DNA from: Warburgia ugandensis
Taxonomy: Eukaryota; Streptophyta; Magnoliopsida; Canellales; Canellaceae
Direction: 5' to 3'
Length of the DNA stretch: 64,000 nucleotides
Assembly: GCA_035236585.1 (NCBI GenBank)
Contig: CP141139.1
Location: forward strand, 50,909,217 to 50,973,216
In this document: positions 22,899 through 37,629 of the stretch, one piece after another
Layout of the letters: every line of letters starts with the position of its first letter
Position numbering within the stretch: the stretch's first letter is position 1
Notes under the pieces: generated by a model
Seen by the model: the letters and a program-made list of their open reading frames with translations, nothing else
Told to the model about the DNA's origin: nothing
Database searches by the model: none
Position numbers and translations under genes: made by a program

Positions 22899-25800
22899 AG
22901 TAATAACCCAAAATTTAAAAGCTCATTTTATATAATTTTAAAAAGTATAAAATAGAATTTTATGAATAAGATTTTTATAGAAGCCAAATAAATTGTTGAA
23001 AACTTAATAATTGGATTGTACTCAAAAAATAGAATCCAACGACACTAAGAATGATAAAAACAGAGTCTAGATTACATGATTTTTAAATAATAGGGGCATT
23101 CTAATAATTTTAAAATGGGATACATTTATATGTTTTTAAAATAGAAATTTGTCTACTCCCTTGCTGGAAAAATAGGCAGGTGATCATGCTCCTGCCAGGA
23201 GGGGATGAACCACCAGCGATAAAGGGACCTCCCACTCTCTGCGCGGTGCTTTTCCTTCCTTCTCTTCCACCCAACTCCATCTCCCCTTGCCCTCTTCATC
23301 ACCAACATAGGACAAATTACTCGGCAACACACACACATACCCATCTCTCTCTCTCTCTCTTCTTTTCCTTCCTTTCCTCTTCAGATTCCCTCTTTTCCTT
23401 TCCATTCTCTAGCAATTTGAGCTACCAGTAGGCATAGAATGCATCTACACCCATTAAAGTCACCAGCTCTCCTCTTCTTCGACTATTCTAGGTAATCTCC
23501 CTTTTGATCTCCTTTTTTTGGCTTTACTTTCCTCCTCTGCCTGATCTAATCTCACCAACTGGCAATCTTCTAGTGAATCACATCTAATGGACTCTATTGG
23601 GAACTACACCAAGGATAGCTTGGATGGAAAATCCGACCCATTTGATCGAATTGTGGGGCCTCAAAACACTAGGATGTGTCAAAATAGTCAGTATTTGATG
23701 ATCCAAATTAGGGATCTAGACAAAAAAGGAATAGATGGTTGAGATTGCATCATCTAAACTATTCCCATCTAGATGGTGATGAAGATGTGTTGCAGAAGCA
23801 ATTAGGGAACCTAAGCAGCGAGCATGTTTCGTGCATCCACCGTGCATGTGAGACGATTGTTGATTGACCTAAACACAAATGCATCCTAGGGACAGGGATG
23901 CACTTCAGTGCATTCTGGAAACTAGGATGTGCTGAGGGTTCAAAAATGTGTGTTAGGTTTTGATGCATCTTAGTGACCCTATTTTAATTCTATTTTGACT
24001 AGAATTGATCTAAACTGTTGAAAATTCATCAGAATTTAGATTTTCAATTTAGAAAGAAATATAACTTTAAATTTTGATCTGAGACGTCTGTTGGATTTGT
24101 CTCGACAACATGAACATAATTATGCAATAAATTTTGGATTATAAGACATTTTAAATTGATTCAAACTGAAAAATCATAGAATAACTCAAATCCATTGGAT
24201 AAAAAATGATCAAACCTTAGAATTTGATTTATTAAATGATTTAGAAAAGTAAATAGATTGATATGATAGTTAGATCATCTAAATAAACTTGAATACAGAT
24301 TTGGGTGGTAGAATAAAATGAAAACCATGGATCTGATCAATCAAAATTAGATCTAACCATCCATCATCATCTAGCCCACAATTTATCACTTAATGTCCTA
24401 TCCGTGATCAAATCCACAAACCCCCCACATGATCCAATAGTTAATCAATCACCAAAAACTTAGATCTGTAACCAATCTGACTCTTTCTCATAATCTTACC
24501 ATCAATCAACCACTAGAATGCTAGATCTGCCACTGATCCATCATTTTATGATGATCTAACCCATGATCAACTACCTAACACCTAGATTAATCACTGATTT
24601 GAGCTTCTATTTAGATTTGACCATAGATTTGGCACTTGATCTGAGCCATTTGTCCTCAAATATATTTTTTTTATCAAAGGTGATCAAACTTGATTAGGCC
24701 ACATAAGATACAACACCATGCATTGATTTAAGTGATTAAATGTAAGACTGCTACTGAGTCTTATTTAAATTAGTTAAATTTCATTTTACCTTGGTCATGC
24801 CTAATAAATTATAGAAAATTTAGAAAACCAACAAGACTAGAATGCTTTAAACCTTAATAGGAATAATTGAACTATTTATGTTAGTATTTAGATTAATCTA
24901 ATGGTTTGATTGTTCTAATGACCTTAGATTTGAAGATTTGATGCTAGGATGACTTGGAACTATTGATTTGATAGATTAGAATTTAATCTGACCATCTAAT
25001 CAATATATCAACTATTGAGATATGAAATAAATTATATTTAAGTCAGAGATTATTAGGGATTGAGGAGAACTAGAGGATCGAGACCATTGATCTTTATTCC
25101 ATGGCCAAGATTTAACATTACAACAAAAATAAAGGGGAATACATATGCTTATAAAATAGTAAAGGTAGAATCACCATGTTAATGGGATCAAAGGCCCAAA
25201 TAGGTCACAATTAAGAAATCATAAGTAAGATAAATGACTTTGTAATGTACACGTGTTGACAGAGATGCTAACTAGTGCAAACTAAGCTTACTGAGTATTC
25301 CAAGGATTGGTATAACAATGTTTGAGGTAGGCAATGCTAACATCTATTTTCCATTAGGATTATGAGCATGTTATCAACTATATTAAAATATGTAGATTCC
25401 AAATAATCAAATCATTTGATTTTCATGCTTTCGATTTGAGACTACTTGACTATTATAAAATTGATATTTGTCACATTGCATTATTTTAGCTTTAAAAGAA
25501 TCCAATATTTGTAAATGACACATGCGATTTATATATATGTACCTTCATAACCATGATGCATACTTTTAAATGCAAAATGAAAACGATGTTGCTCATTCTA
25601 TTGTACACAGTTGCATGTTTTTGAAAGAAGTGATTATACTTAAAATTGCATCACTCCCATGCTTTGAGATGAGTTAAATAAATGCATGGTTTTTAAGATA
25701 TATGATACATGATTTTATAACATATGTTTGTTCAAGCTAATGAGCCTTGTGGGCACTATGCTAAGAGGTTGTATGGGTTTGGCTTCCAACCTCTTACCAC

Positions 25801-26906
25801 CAAAAGTGGTAGGCATCCATGTCCAAAGAGACACCTATTTTTATTAACTGTTGTGTTAAGAAAATAACCACTAGAGGTGTTCATGACACCTTTTTCAAGA
25901 CATATACATAGTCTCTGTTGAGGCTATGGTGGTTGGTCTCTAGATACTATAGACACAAGATTTCAGTGAGCTAGTCTTAAGCATAGTGTACCTTGAGATT
26001 TCTATTTTGTGACCCCATGTAAATGGGCATGATGATGATCTTAAGATGAGTAGTCATGACCAATCAGTTGATGTGTTTATTGGGGTGCATATGTGCACGT
26101 GATAATAATGTTGTTGATTTGGAATTGCTGACATTTGCGGTTTAACTGATTACTACTTTAATATTTTGAAGATCATACAACATTCGATTTATCAAGTTAA
26201 ATGGTGAACTTTCACATAATTTACAAGTCATGCATTCATGTGATTTTCTTATATATTATACATTACAATTTATGTGAGATTACCATGCAGATCCAATCAT
26301 TTGAAAAATATACATTTAAAGTTGTACACGTTTTATATTGATATTATCTTAAATGTTTTAGCATGAAACTGTAAATTGAGATTTACATGTGGTTTCATCT
26401 ACATTTCCTATCTTTGATTTGATCATTAGCACTGTATGAGAAACTACTTGAAATATGGTTTAGACTTGGATTTCAAAATGTGGTATAGTAGATGTGAAAC
26501 TATCTATAGAAGCGCAAGCTTGTTGAGATAATGTAAATTGTTTACAATATCTCACGTCATTGAAGAATTTGGCTTGAGGAGGAACAAATCAAGATGAATG
26601 CAAATCTGGATTGAAGATAGTATAATAACATATTGTAATCAATGTAAGTATATGACTTATTCTTCTTGGACATGTACGTGTAATTATTACAGTTGGACTA
26701 TTAGTTGGAACTTGCTAGATCTGGGATGCATGTAATTGTATTTTAACTTTATAATAAAAAGAAAACCCAGTTATTTTGTTTTCTTGGAAGTAAATGACAC
26801 TTAGGTTTTCAAAATGAATTTAAAAGGAAAGATTCTTCTGCTGTATTGCATTGTTTTTATGAATTAGTTTTGCATTTAAAAATACCTATGAAAAACTGGG
26901 TCATCA
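22899..26906 (+). repeat. 3' LTR of the long-LTR Gypsy (4.01 kb)
   Basis: Begins (A)GTAATAACCC after the PPT and ends GGGTCATCA. It is collinear with the 5' LTR and with the solo copy at 59.7-63.6 kb. It retains the ~200-bp segment at 26455-26656 that the 5' LTR has lost. Its CT tract (23344-23360) is short. Confidence 0.9.
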
Positions 26907-27272
26907 TAATTGGCCATGCCGTCTTTCAACGACTTCATTGATACTAATCAAATAATTGATGTCTCCCTCAATATTGGACTTTTTACATGGTGTTATAGGT
27001 AGGTGTTTCCTATTCTTGGCAGGATAGATCGATTTATCTACAATCTAGATTGGTCCATGACATTCCCAAATACATTTTATAAAATTATTCAAGAATGCTT
27101 CTTGGATCAAAAACCTATTCTTTTGTGAATTGGTGCAAAGAATTGGGGAATGAAGCTTTTTCTCTTTAAGATTGCCTTGTTGGAAATCAAAGTTTAGTCT
27201 CACTCATGGAAGGATGATAAATTTCATTATCGTCTTCTTTGAGAGTGGGTAAGATTTTGGCTCCTAAATTAA

Positions 27273-27315
<43 letters not shown>

Positions 27316-29911
27316 TGAAACCTTGGGTAAGTGAGCATGACCATGCCTACAGAGCTCCCATAGAGGCTTGTAAAATGGAGTTGTCATAATTTAATCTAAA
27401 GGAGGAATCTATTCCTCTTACTTAATAGGAACTTTTAAGGAGATCTTTCCTATGGATCAACTTGGTTTGGTTGATCCCTATGATGAGATTAAATGGATAC
27501 AATGATTGAGAGTAAGATGGCTTAAAGAGGGAATAAGACCTTAAAATTTTGGCATCTTACTATCAATACACATATCATATCAAATCAAATTTCCTATGAT
27601 TCATGGTTTCAGAACATACAATTCTTACACAATCAAGAGGGGGATGGAAAATTTCTACAAGAGACTCTATGCTTCCGAATATCAAATTTTCCCTTCCTTT
27701 GATAATCACAATCTTAAATCTAGTAGCAATTTCACAAAAAGTCATCTTCAAAGTCCTTTATCTAAGATAGATATTGAGCAAGTTTTGCTCAAATTGGATG
27801 GAAAATGTAATCTAGAGCCTAATGAATTTTCTATCCATTATCTCCAAGTGGGCAAGTTCTTAATCAAAGCTAATTTTATGAAATTCATAGAACATTAATA
27901 TAGAGAAGAGCATATTGATAAGCATTAAATCATTGTTTTTGGCCTTAATCCTTAAGAAATAAGGCACAGATTGCTTAGAAAATTTTTAACTGATCAATCT
28001 CATTAGGGGTAATTACAAAATCCTATCAAAGGTGATGGGAAATTGGTTTACAAGAGCTATAATTTTTATTCATTTCACCTTGGCAATTGGCTTTTTTGGA
28101 GGCTAGAAACATTGCAAATAGCATTCTTATAGCTCACGAAAGTCTAGATTTGATGAAATAGTCTCAATATAGTTGATTTCTTCTTAAACTTGATTATGAG
28201 AAAGCTTTTGATCATGTTGAATGGAGGATGCTGGACTAGGTGCTTCAAAAAATGAACTTTGGAGTTTGTTGGAGGTCCTAGATCAGTTACTGCCTTTAGT
28301 TCATGCACTTATTTGTGTTGATTAACGATGCACCTAGTGGTTTCTTTAGTGGATTAAGAGAAATCAGGCAAGGAGATGCTATCTTTCCCTACCTTTTGTT
28401 AATGATTGTTGAGATTTTTAATAAAATCATGGAGAAGGATTTAGTTGTTAATGTAGATTAGGGATTTAAATTGCCTAAATTAGACCTTGTCATCTCAAGT
28501 CTCTAGTATGCAAATGCTAAGGTTTGAATTAGGTATTTTAAATCCCTAGTAAAATCATTAATTACAAACCCAGCTATATTTGCGTAGTATTGAGGGTCTT
28601 TGTAATGATGACAAGGAAAAGGTCAACTAGAGGAAGACTATGCTTGTTGTATCAAAATGCAAGTGACACTAGATAGTTTGCTGCCTCTTTGGGGTGTAAA
28701 CTTTCCTCCTTTCCAAGTACTTATTCAGGAATTCCTTTTGTCACTTTGTCATCCTAAAATCAAACAAGGTGATCCAATTGTTCAAAGATTTCACATCAAG
28801 GTACCAGGTTGGAAAGGTGCTATGCTCTAGAAGGGAGGTCATGTTACACTTCTCAAATCATCACTTCCAAATTGTCTAATTTATTTTTTGTCAATTTTCT
28901 AATGCCCTTCTTAAGTGATCAACACCTTAGAATAAGTGCATTATAGCTTTCTGTGGAGGGGATGTTTGAAGAATAAAAGCTTTCATATTGAGATTTACGA
29001 ATCAAGCACTCCTTTGCAAATAGCAATGAATATTTGCATATGATAAGGATCTTCCATGGAGAAGAGTGCTTATGGCTAGATATAATTCAAAATATTGTTG
29101 GTGGATTAGCCCAAATGAACTTATGAGGGATCCATAGTTGTTCAAGATATTTCTAGAACTTTCCAATTCTTTATTTCCAATATAAGATTCTATGTGGAGA
29201 AAGGGGGTGATATCAAGTTTTGGATAGGTACATAGTAGATGGGGGCATATTCTCACTGTTTTTCCTTGGCTTTAATTGATATCTAATAATAATGAAGGTG
29301 GGTCTTTGGTATTTTCCACTTATCACAATGGTTTTGTTCATTGGAGTTTTAAGGCATACGAAAAACTCTCAGGGTTTGTGAGGAAGAACTAATCCTCAAG
29401 GTTAACTCTATTTAGTGGAGTATTTAGCATGATGTCTGCTTACAAAGTTATATGTGGCTCACATGAGAGTTGGTGGTCTCCTAAGATTATTTGGTATACA
29501 CCTGCACTACCTTAAATTTAGTTCTTTGCATTGTCTTTGCTGTTGGACAAAATTCTCTTCTTCTTTTTTCTAACTTCGTGACTAGGGAGTGGCATGATCC
29601 ATCTTTGTCTTATCTATGTAGATTGACTGATGAGAATAGAGATCACCTATTTCTTTGGTGCACTTTATTTAGATATGATGTATGATATTCAGATAATTTG
29701 ATTTTCTCTTGGTTCTTTCTAGATTCCTTGATATTCACCTTTATCAATATTGTTTGAGTTTTTTTGTAAGTGCATAGTGGTAAGTTGTAATATCATGTAG
29801 GGTCAAATTTGCGAGGAGGCCATAGCGAGAAAATAAAGTAACAAAGTTTATCTAGACTAACTATCTAAGACTAAGGAAAAATTATAGAATGATGATAATT
29901 TTTCAATTTAA
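26907..29911 (+). pseudogene. L1 LINE copy B, segment 2: endonuclease end, RT, start of zf-RVT
   Basis: Resumes at about 26917 with AMPSFNDFIDTNQIIDVSL and IDRFIYNLDW (about 27025-27060), the C-terminal part of the L1 endonuclease. A (TA)n tract (27275-27311) interrupts it. RT blocks follow in shifting frames: a KVMGNWF-like motif (about 28035), then LREIRQGDAIFPYLLLM (about 28353-28403). The catalytic box is decayed to stop-YANA (about 28503-28517). After that come KVPGWKGAML (about 28798-28828), TLLKSSLPNCLIYFLS (about 28850-28897), a zf-RVT-like DIKFWIGT (about 29210-29233) and ENRDHLFLWC (about 29634-29663). The coding pattern stops near 29.85 kb, where the Athila-like LTR begins, and resumes at 55.42 kb. 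Confidence 0.8.
27275..27311. repeat. (TA)n microsatellite inside L1 copy B
   Basis: About 18 TA units interrupt the L1 endonuclease-RT linker. Confidence 0.95.
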
Positions 29912-32514
<2,603 letters not shown>

Positions 32515-32925
32515 CAGCCCCAACTAGCATTTTGCTAGTCCCAAGAAAAATATGCTAAAAACCATTTTATGGAATTTATACAAATTACCATTTTTGTGGG
32601 TACTCACAGTCACATTTAGTATATGCAACAAGGCTTTAAACCCCAAGGTTACTCTTAGTGGATGAGTTAAGCCTTGCGAGGGTTTTTAGTAAATTTACCC
32701 AAAAAATTTAAGAAAGGCAGTTCCTAAATTTATCTTTGAGAATTCTCTTTTATCCATAGTAAAATTACCTCTTTAGTGTGTTAATAAAACTGAATGAAAA
32801 TTTTAAAATCCTATTCAATGCTAAAAAGACTTGGATCTCATAGTGTACTGTGTACAAAGTCTACATATACAATAGATCTTGACTTTTAAGTAAACTATAC
32901 ACTCTTGAACTCCATCTAAAATATA
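32515..32925 (-). other. Athila-like 3' untranslated interior, CACTA-flanking part
   Basis: Non-coding. On the minus strand it holds a conserved-looking stretch (GTGACTGTGAGTACCCAC near 32600) and ends in a GCAAAATGC hairpin plus TTGGGGCT, a plausible PPT, directly before the LTR. Its upstream continuation is found at 48600, on the other side of the CACTA transposon. Confidence 0.65.
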
Positions 32926-33415
32926 CACTACTTAGGAGAATAGTTTATAAGACGGTTAAAAATGGCAATAAAAGATGGTTAGAAAATTGTCTTATATTGG
33001 GCTATCTTATAAAATGAGAAAAAAAAAATCTTATAAAATTTAATTTATACAAAACAGTTATTGAAAAATTGTCTTATAAAGATGTATAATATAAGATGAT
33101 TTTACAAAAAATGTCTTATAAACCATGGAATATATGATGATTTATGAAAAACTATCTTATAAACCATGTAATATAGGATGATTTTTTAGAAACCATCTTA
33201 TAAACTTTTGATATTATAGGATGGTTTTTGAAAATTTGCCTTATAAAGCTATGTAATATAGGATGGTTTTTCAAACATTGTCTTGTAAATTGTGGATATT
33301 ATAGAATGGTTTTTGAAAAACTATCATATAAAGCTGCTTATACAAGACAGTTTTTAAAAAACCATCTTGTTTTTTACTTGTTTTATAAGATGATTTTTGC
33401 AAACCATCCTATATT
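32926..33415 (-). repeat. CACTA 3' terminal and subterminal repeat region
   Basis: The TIR is followed by about ten copies, in both orientations, of a 12-16 bp motif close to TTATAAGATGGTTTTTG, spaced roughly 30-50 bp apart. In En/Spm-type elements such repeats are TNPA-binding sites; that role is inferred here. Confidence 0.85.
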
Positions 33416-33919
33416 GCATACCTTTATTCATTTGTCAATTTCTATTTATACATTGTTCCTACTATTTCTATATTTATAATTACATTCAACACTTCATTTC
33501 TATAGGCTACAATCATTCTACAAAATACATTCATACACATTCAACACTTCCAACATGCACATTGAACTTTCTCATATACACTTATCAATGAAATAAAAAA
33601 AGCACACATAGACTTCATTAAAAAAGGAACACATCCATATAAATGAATTTCTATTTTTTCTTTCAATGATAAAAATATTTTATGTTCAATAACATCAGTG
33701 GTCTACAAATTAAATGTCAAAAAATATTCATTCTATTCCATTCTAATGTCATCTAAATCTAATTGAAAGTAACTCCTGCTACATAAATCAACCTATAGGA
33801 CAACAAATTTTAAATCAATGAGACATTGTTGAAATCATTTAAGAGGTGTAAAAAACTACAAGAATGTTGATTAGTCAATTAATTGAACCTTTCTCAATTG
33901 GGAGATTATAAATCCTTCA

Positions 33920-35055
33920 TGAATGAGAGTTATCATATATCTAAGAATGTAAGACCTAGACTCCCAATAGATTGTTGTCTAGGGCATTGCACAATAAAGT
34001 CAACAAAAAATGTTCAAATATCATGTGTAAGTATAAGTTTAGGTTATAGGGTTATACTAAATAACTAGTAACCCTTACCTTGACTTTTTTCAAGGTAATG
34101 TTGCTAGATTGTTAATATTTTACATCTCAGCCCATTTATATCATGCACTACACATGTATAAGTAAAAGCATTACATATAAATAAAGAGGATAGTTATCAG
34201 TTATCCAACTACTATAATGAATGAAATAAAAGGCATACTTACTTATTAATGATTTCCATCAGCGGGCCTCGAATGTGAGCTCCATAAGAATTAAAAAACA
34301 TTACATGCCCACTGTACACATCCAAAGCTAGCAACATCCAATAAGTCCTATATACATAACCAATCAATTGAAATTTGAAAAACTAACTTATATACTCATT
34401 CATGTTTATGGATTGACATAATTTATTAAGACATGTAATAACTTACCCACTATTATAGGGATAATAAGGTCTATCCCCTGTCACAACACAAGAACTTAGG
34501 TATGATATCTTCTATTTATTTCTCCTTGGGCAAATGTTTCTTTGGTCCAAAGATGATAGTAGTGTCAAGGAATTTGTAAATGTCCTTGACCTCTAATTTT
34601 TGCAATTAATCATGCAAAGACATATAGAAACTTAATGTCAAACATTGATCATGTCCTGTTAACAAGTAATGTCAATCTAATTCTAATAGAGTAGTTACAT
34701 GACATACTTGATATAAATGATGATCTGCATGTATTCTAGCAAATCCATATTACATATGGCTAAGAGGTCCTCTTTCATGACTGGAAAACTACGTTGCGGT
34801 CAAGCACACTTGCCTCTATCCTTATATTGATTTCCTTATCTTCATTGATTAGTTTGTACAGTCTTCTCAGGAATGGAGGTATGCTAAGTGGAACCTGCAT
34901 CTGATCCCTGTACTATGGATATAATTTTTCAGAAATTAGTAATAAGAAGAGTCAAAGAGATTCAATTTTATTATAAAAATAGACATAAATTCCTGGGATG
35001 GGGCAATTAGTACGCCAAAATTGGGAGGGGTCACCCTCAATGGCAACTTACACTT
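33920..35055 (-). pseudogene. C48 (Ulp1-like) protease domain of the CACTA, catalytically decayed
   Basis: On the minus strand, PLSIPPFLRRLYKLINEDKE (about 34880-34825) and LLAICNMDLLEYMQIIIYI (about 34780-34715) match the upstream exons that plant CACTA genes carry before a Ulp1/C48 domain. The domain itself shows TYWMLLALDVYSGHVMFFNS (about 34350-34290), where the family has HW...and ...LDS. A later decayed block near 33995-33900 has SIGSLGL where the family has the catalytic CG. So His, Asp and Cys all appear replaced (Y, N, S) and stops intervene. Introns probably separate the blocks. Assignment rests on pattern memory, not on a search. Confidence 0.55.
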
Positions 35056-35072
35056 CTTCAGGTTAACATTTG
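35056..35072. repeat. Target-site duplication of SINE 1 (left)
   Basis: CTTCAGGTTAACATTTGA beginning at 35056 is repeated as CTTCAGGTTAATATTAGA at 35253-35270, 16 of 18 bases identical, directly flanking the SINE. Confidence 0.85.
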
Positions 35073-35252
35073 ATAAAAGGGCAGCCTCAGTGTATGAAGC
35101 TCCTACCTATGCGAGGTCTGGGGAAGGGCTGGACCACAAGGGCCTATAGTAGGCAGCCTTACCTTACATTTTGTAAGTGGCTGATTCCACGCTTTGAACT
35201 CATGACCTCAAGGTCACATGACGACAACTTTTACCATTGCGCCAAGGCTCCC
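35073..35252 (-). mobile_element. Au-like SINE 1, inside the CACTA transposon
   Basis: A ~180-bp tRNA-derived SINE on the minus strand. It starts GGGGAGCCTTGGCGCAATGG (A-box region) and has a B box GAGTTCAAAGC after AGGTCAT. It continues with CCTTGTGGTCCAGCCC-type sequence and ends GGCTGCCC followed by a short T tail. This is the consensus of the Au SINE family as known from many angiosperms. Length and both pol III boxes are preserved. A 16/18 target duplication flanks it. It lies between the TNPA-like and C48-like parts. Confidence 0.88.
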
Positions 35253-35599
35253 CTTCAGGTTAATATTAGATGCAATTAGCATTTAGAAATTTAGCTCAAG
35301 TGTTAAAGTTGTTATTGAACATGATGCTACGAACCCATATACATAGCTTGAAAATCATTGCTTTGATATACTTCTCTTGGGAAGCTACATGATATATAAT
35401 CGCATCCCCAATAGTATAAATATTGTTCACTACTATATAAAATGGTAGTAGGGGAGCAATAATACACACGGCTTAGTGTGCGGATGCATCAACCTGCCAT
35501 GTAGCATGACAGAAAAGACCTCATAATGCGGAGCCACAGCAATGTAGTTCTTAGTTGTATATGGCTGCAACATGCACTGACCCACCTGTAAATTAGAAA

Positions 35600-37060
35600 T
35601 CACCTATATATAAGAGTGAATGAAGATTACTAAGCCATGGAACATTGGAAAGGTTAATATGTCAATACATACCTCCTTGTTTGGGACATCTCCTTCAAAG
35701 AGTTGCTTCTCCATCTCTTCTTTAGATGGAGGACTATAGCTATTGTGAGATGGGGGTTGAAGGGCAACGTCCTGACTTGGACCTTTAAAACTACAAAGGT
35801 CCTTATAGAAATCTTTATTTACCTTTGCATATAACTCATTAAGCATATTATCCTTCCATACTTCCATGTCCTTTGCTAGAAGATTCTTTAATTTATGAAA
35901 GAATTTTGAAGGAACCACGATGACCTTGCGACCTTACTCAACCATGGTGCTCGTCCTTATTTCCCATAGTCCTATACAAGATGTCCCCCTTTGTAGTAGT
36001 ACTAGCACTTTCTTGTGCCACTCTTCCTGCACATGTAATTATTAGAACACAATCATATATATATATATATATTATAATTCAAGAGATACAAAGATAGACA
36101 CGTAAAACTACTTACAATTCTTAAAGCAACCACGACAGTATTTTTGTCAAGTGATGATCTAGGAGTTATGCCTCTGTGAATGTGACAATTTCCAAAGAAG
36201 GGAGCAATCAATGGGCTCTGTGGTCCTAACCTTCTTTTTCTATTAAGAGAGACATTAATTCAAAGTCAATGAAACAAAAGTCAGGTATATTAGACAGAAC
36301 TAAACTATCTCATATACATACTTCTTGTTCTTCTAACAGTGCATATCCAACCTTGGAGAGGTGGTGTTGCATATGGTTAGTCACACACACCATTTGTCCT
36401 TTCATACACTTTGCCTACACATTAAAGGAACATGTAATTATGCATAATCAAATTTTATAATTAGAGAATTCAAGCTTTGAGCTAGTTGTAATTACCTCAC
36501 AATCAGAAGACAGACAATCTGTGCAAATTGATTCCATGCATCCTGGTTAATGAAGCTGGAATACAACTCGGGGACAGTGTGGAGTGTAGACGAATCAAGT
36601 GCATTTGGCAGTATGTACTTTCTTGTAAGCTCACTCTTTCATTTCCTCCATTATTCACTAGCCCCATGTAAAATGTTCTTCTTATACTCATCAGAGACAC
36701 CAAAGGCAAACTACAAAGTAAAAACAAAATTTAGCCTATCGAAATAAAATTAGAAAAAGAACATAGTATGTTGTATGTAACAAGAATTTGCAAACCTTCA
36801 CTATCTCCCATATTTCATCTTTGATTGATAGAACATGTCTCCAATCAGTAATTGAGATTGGCACCATGCTTCTAACAATGCAGCAAATGAAACTAGGGTA
36901 AGAATGTGCACTACCACCTATCGCCTACCCTTTATGATTAATCTGTACCATATCCTTTATTCCCTTTAACTTTCTCCTAATGATATGCTCCATTTTGGTT
37001 CTCCCTTTATCCTTTCTCTTAATAGGCCCCCATGTGCTAGATTCTTCTTCATGATGGTCT
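35600..37060 (-). pseudogene. TNPA-like (plant transposase Ptta/En/Spm) gene of the CACTA
   Basis: Minus-strand blocks in order: KGIKDMVQINHKG (about 36970-36930), MVPISITDWRHVL then KDEIWEIVK (about 36875-36796), an apparent GT-AG intron (36795-36711), FAFGVSDEYKKNILHGASE (36710-36655) and LTRKYILPN (about 36630-36600). Next is KCMKGQMVCVTNHMQHHL (about 36420-36365), and an open stretch of 104 codons at 35918-35604. The pattern vPxxxxDWxxV, K-x-x-x-W, F, W..fKs.Lt is the Transposase_24/Ptta-En/Spm family signature; this protein binds subterminal repeats in known elements. A stop replaces the residue before the WR motif, and later frames shift, so it is probably inactive. Confidence 0.75.
36711..36795 (-). 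other. Probable intron in the TNPA-like gene
   Basis: An 85-bp stretch starts GTTTGC and ends TTTGTAG on the minus strand, rich in T, joining two parts of the same domain (WEIVK and FAFGV) in a sensible frame. Confidence 0.65.
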
Positions 37061-37629
37061 CTTTATTTATGCTCCATGTTTCTTGCATAAGTGAAAATAA
37101 TACATTTAGAAAACAACAACATATATATATATATAGGATAGAAAAGACCACCCTCTAAGTGCATAGTTGGTGTACACAAATAATACAAATATTAAAAGAA
37201 TTAGGTCTTAGGCAAGTAGCACTAGAACAAGATATTAAGTCTTGACTAACTATTCCAAAGAAGGTCCTAATTAAGGCTACTCTTGAATTTGGAGCTTCAT
37301 ATATGCTCTAATTAAGACTACTCTTCACATTGTCAAGCATGTCATCAAACCCAAGGGTCATCATTCCTAGTAAAAATTGGACAAATTCTCCCCTATTTTT
37401 TAGACTTATGCATTTAATGCATGCAAAGCAACTAGCCTAATAAGCTATTTATTCAGAATATATTTACAGAGTCCGTCTCATCACACCCTCATAATTTATC
37501 ATAGTAGAAACAAAGTAAAAACTTATATAAAACTATTCTTAACACAAATCATAACATAATCAATGCTTTGGATAAATTGAAAATACAATAGATTTAAGAA
37601 AAATTCAGCCATCTTGAACCTAAGAAAAA
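37061..37629. other. CACTA interior, no gene recognised
   Basis: AT-rich sequence between the TNPA-like gene and the tandem array. I see no coding pattern. Confidence 0.4.

Larger units (their letters stand above)
17257..26906 (+). mobile_element. Long-LTR Gypsy retrotransposon, internally deleted (LARD-like)
   Basis: Two long direct repeats (17257-21146 and 22899-26906) flank only ~1.75 kb. The 5' LTR starts TGTAATAACCC, and both LTRs end ...CA followed by TA(G/A)TTGG. Right after the 5' LTR comes a PBS-like TGGTATAAGAGATAGG, related to the initiator-Met tRNA PBS. Just before the 3' LTR is the TTCGAGGACGAAAATTTC...AAGGGGAAAAGG stretch that is characteristic of Tekay/Del-type chromoviruses. 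That gives a family assignment despite almost no coding content. It is inserted in the L1 endonuclease. A clean target duplication is not visible; the flanks AACTGG and AATTGG are a near match. Confidence 0.85.

Noticed and set aside
17252-26912. AACTGG / AATTGG as target duplication of the long-LTR Gypsy
   Set aside because: One mismatch, and the right copy is offset by two bases from the CA end; the right-hand bases also resemble the normal PBS-side spacer, so it is not counted.
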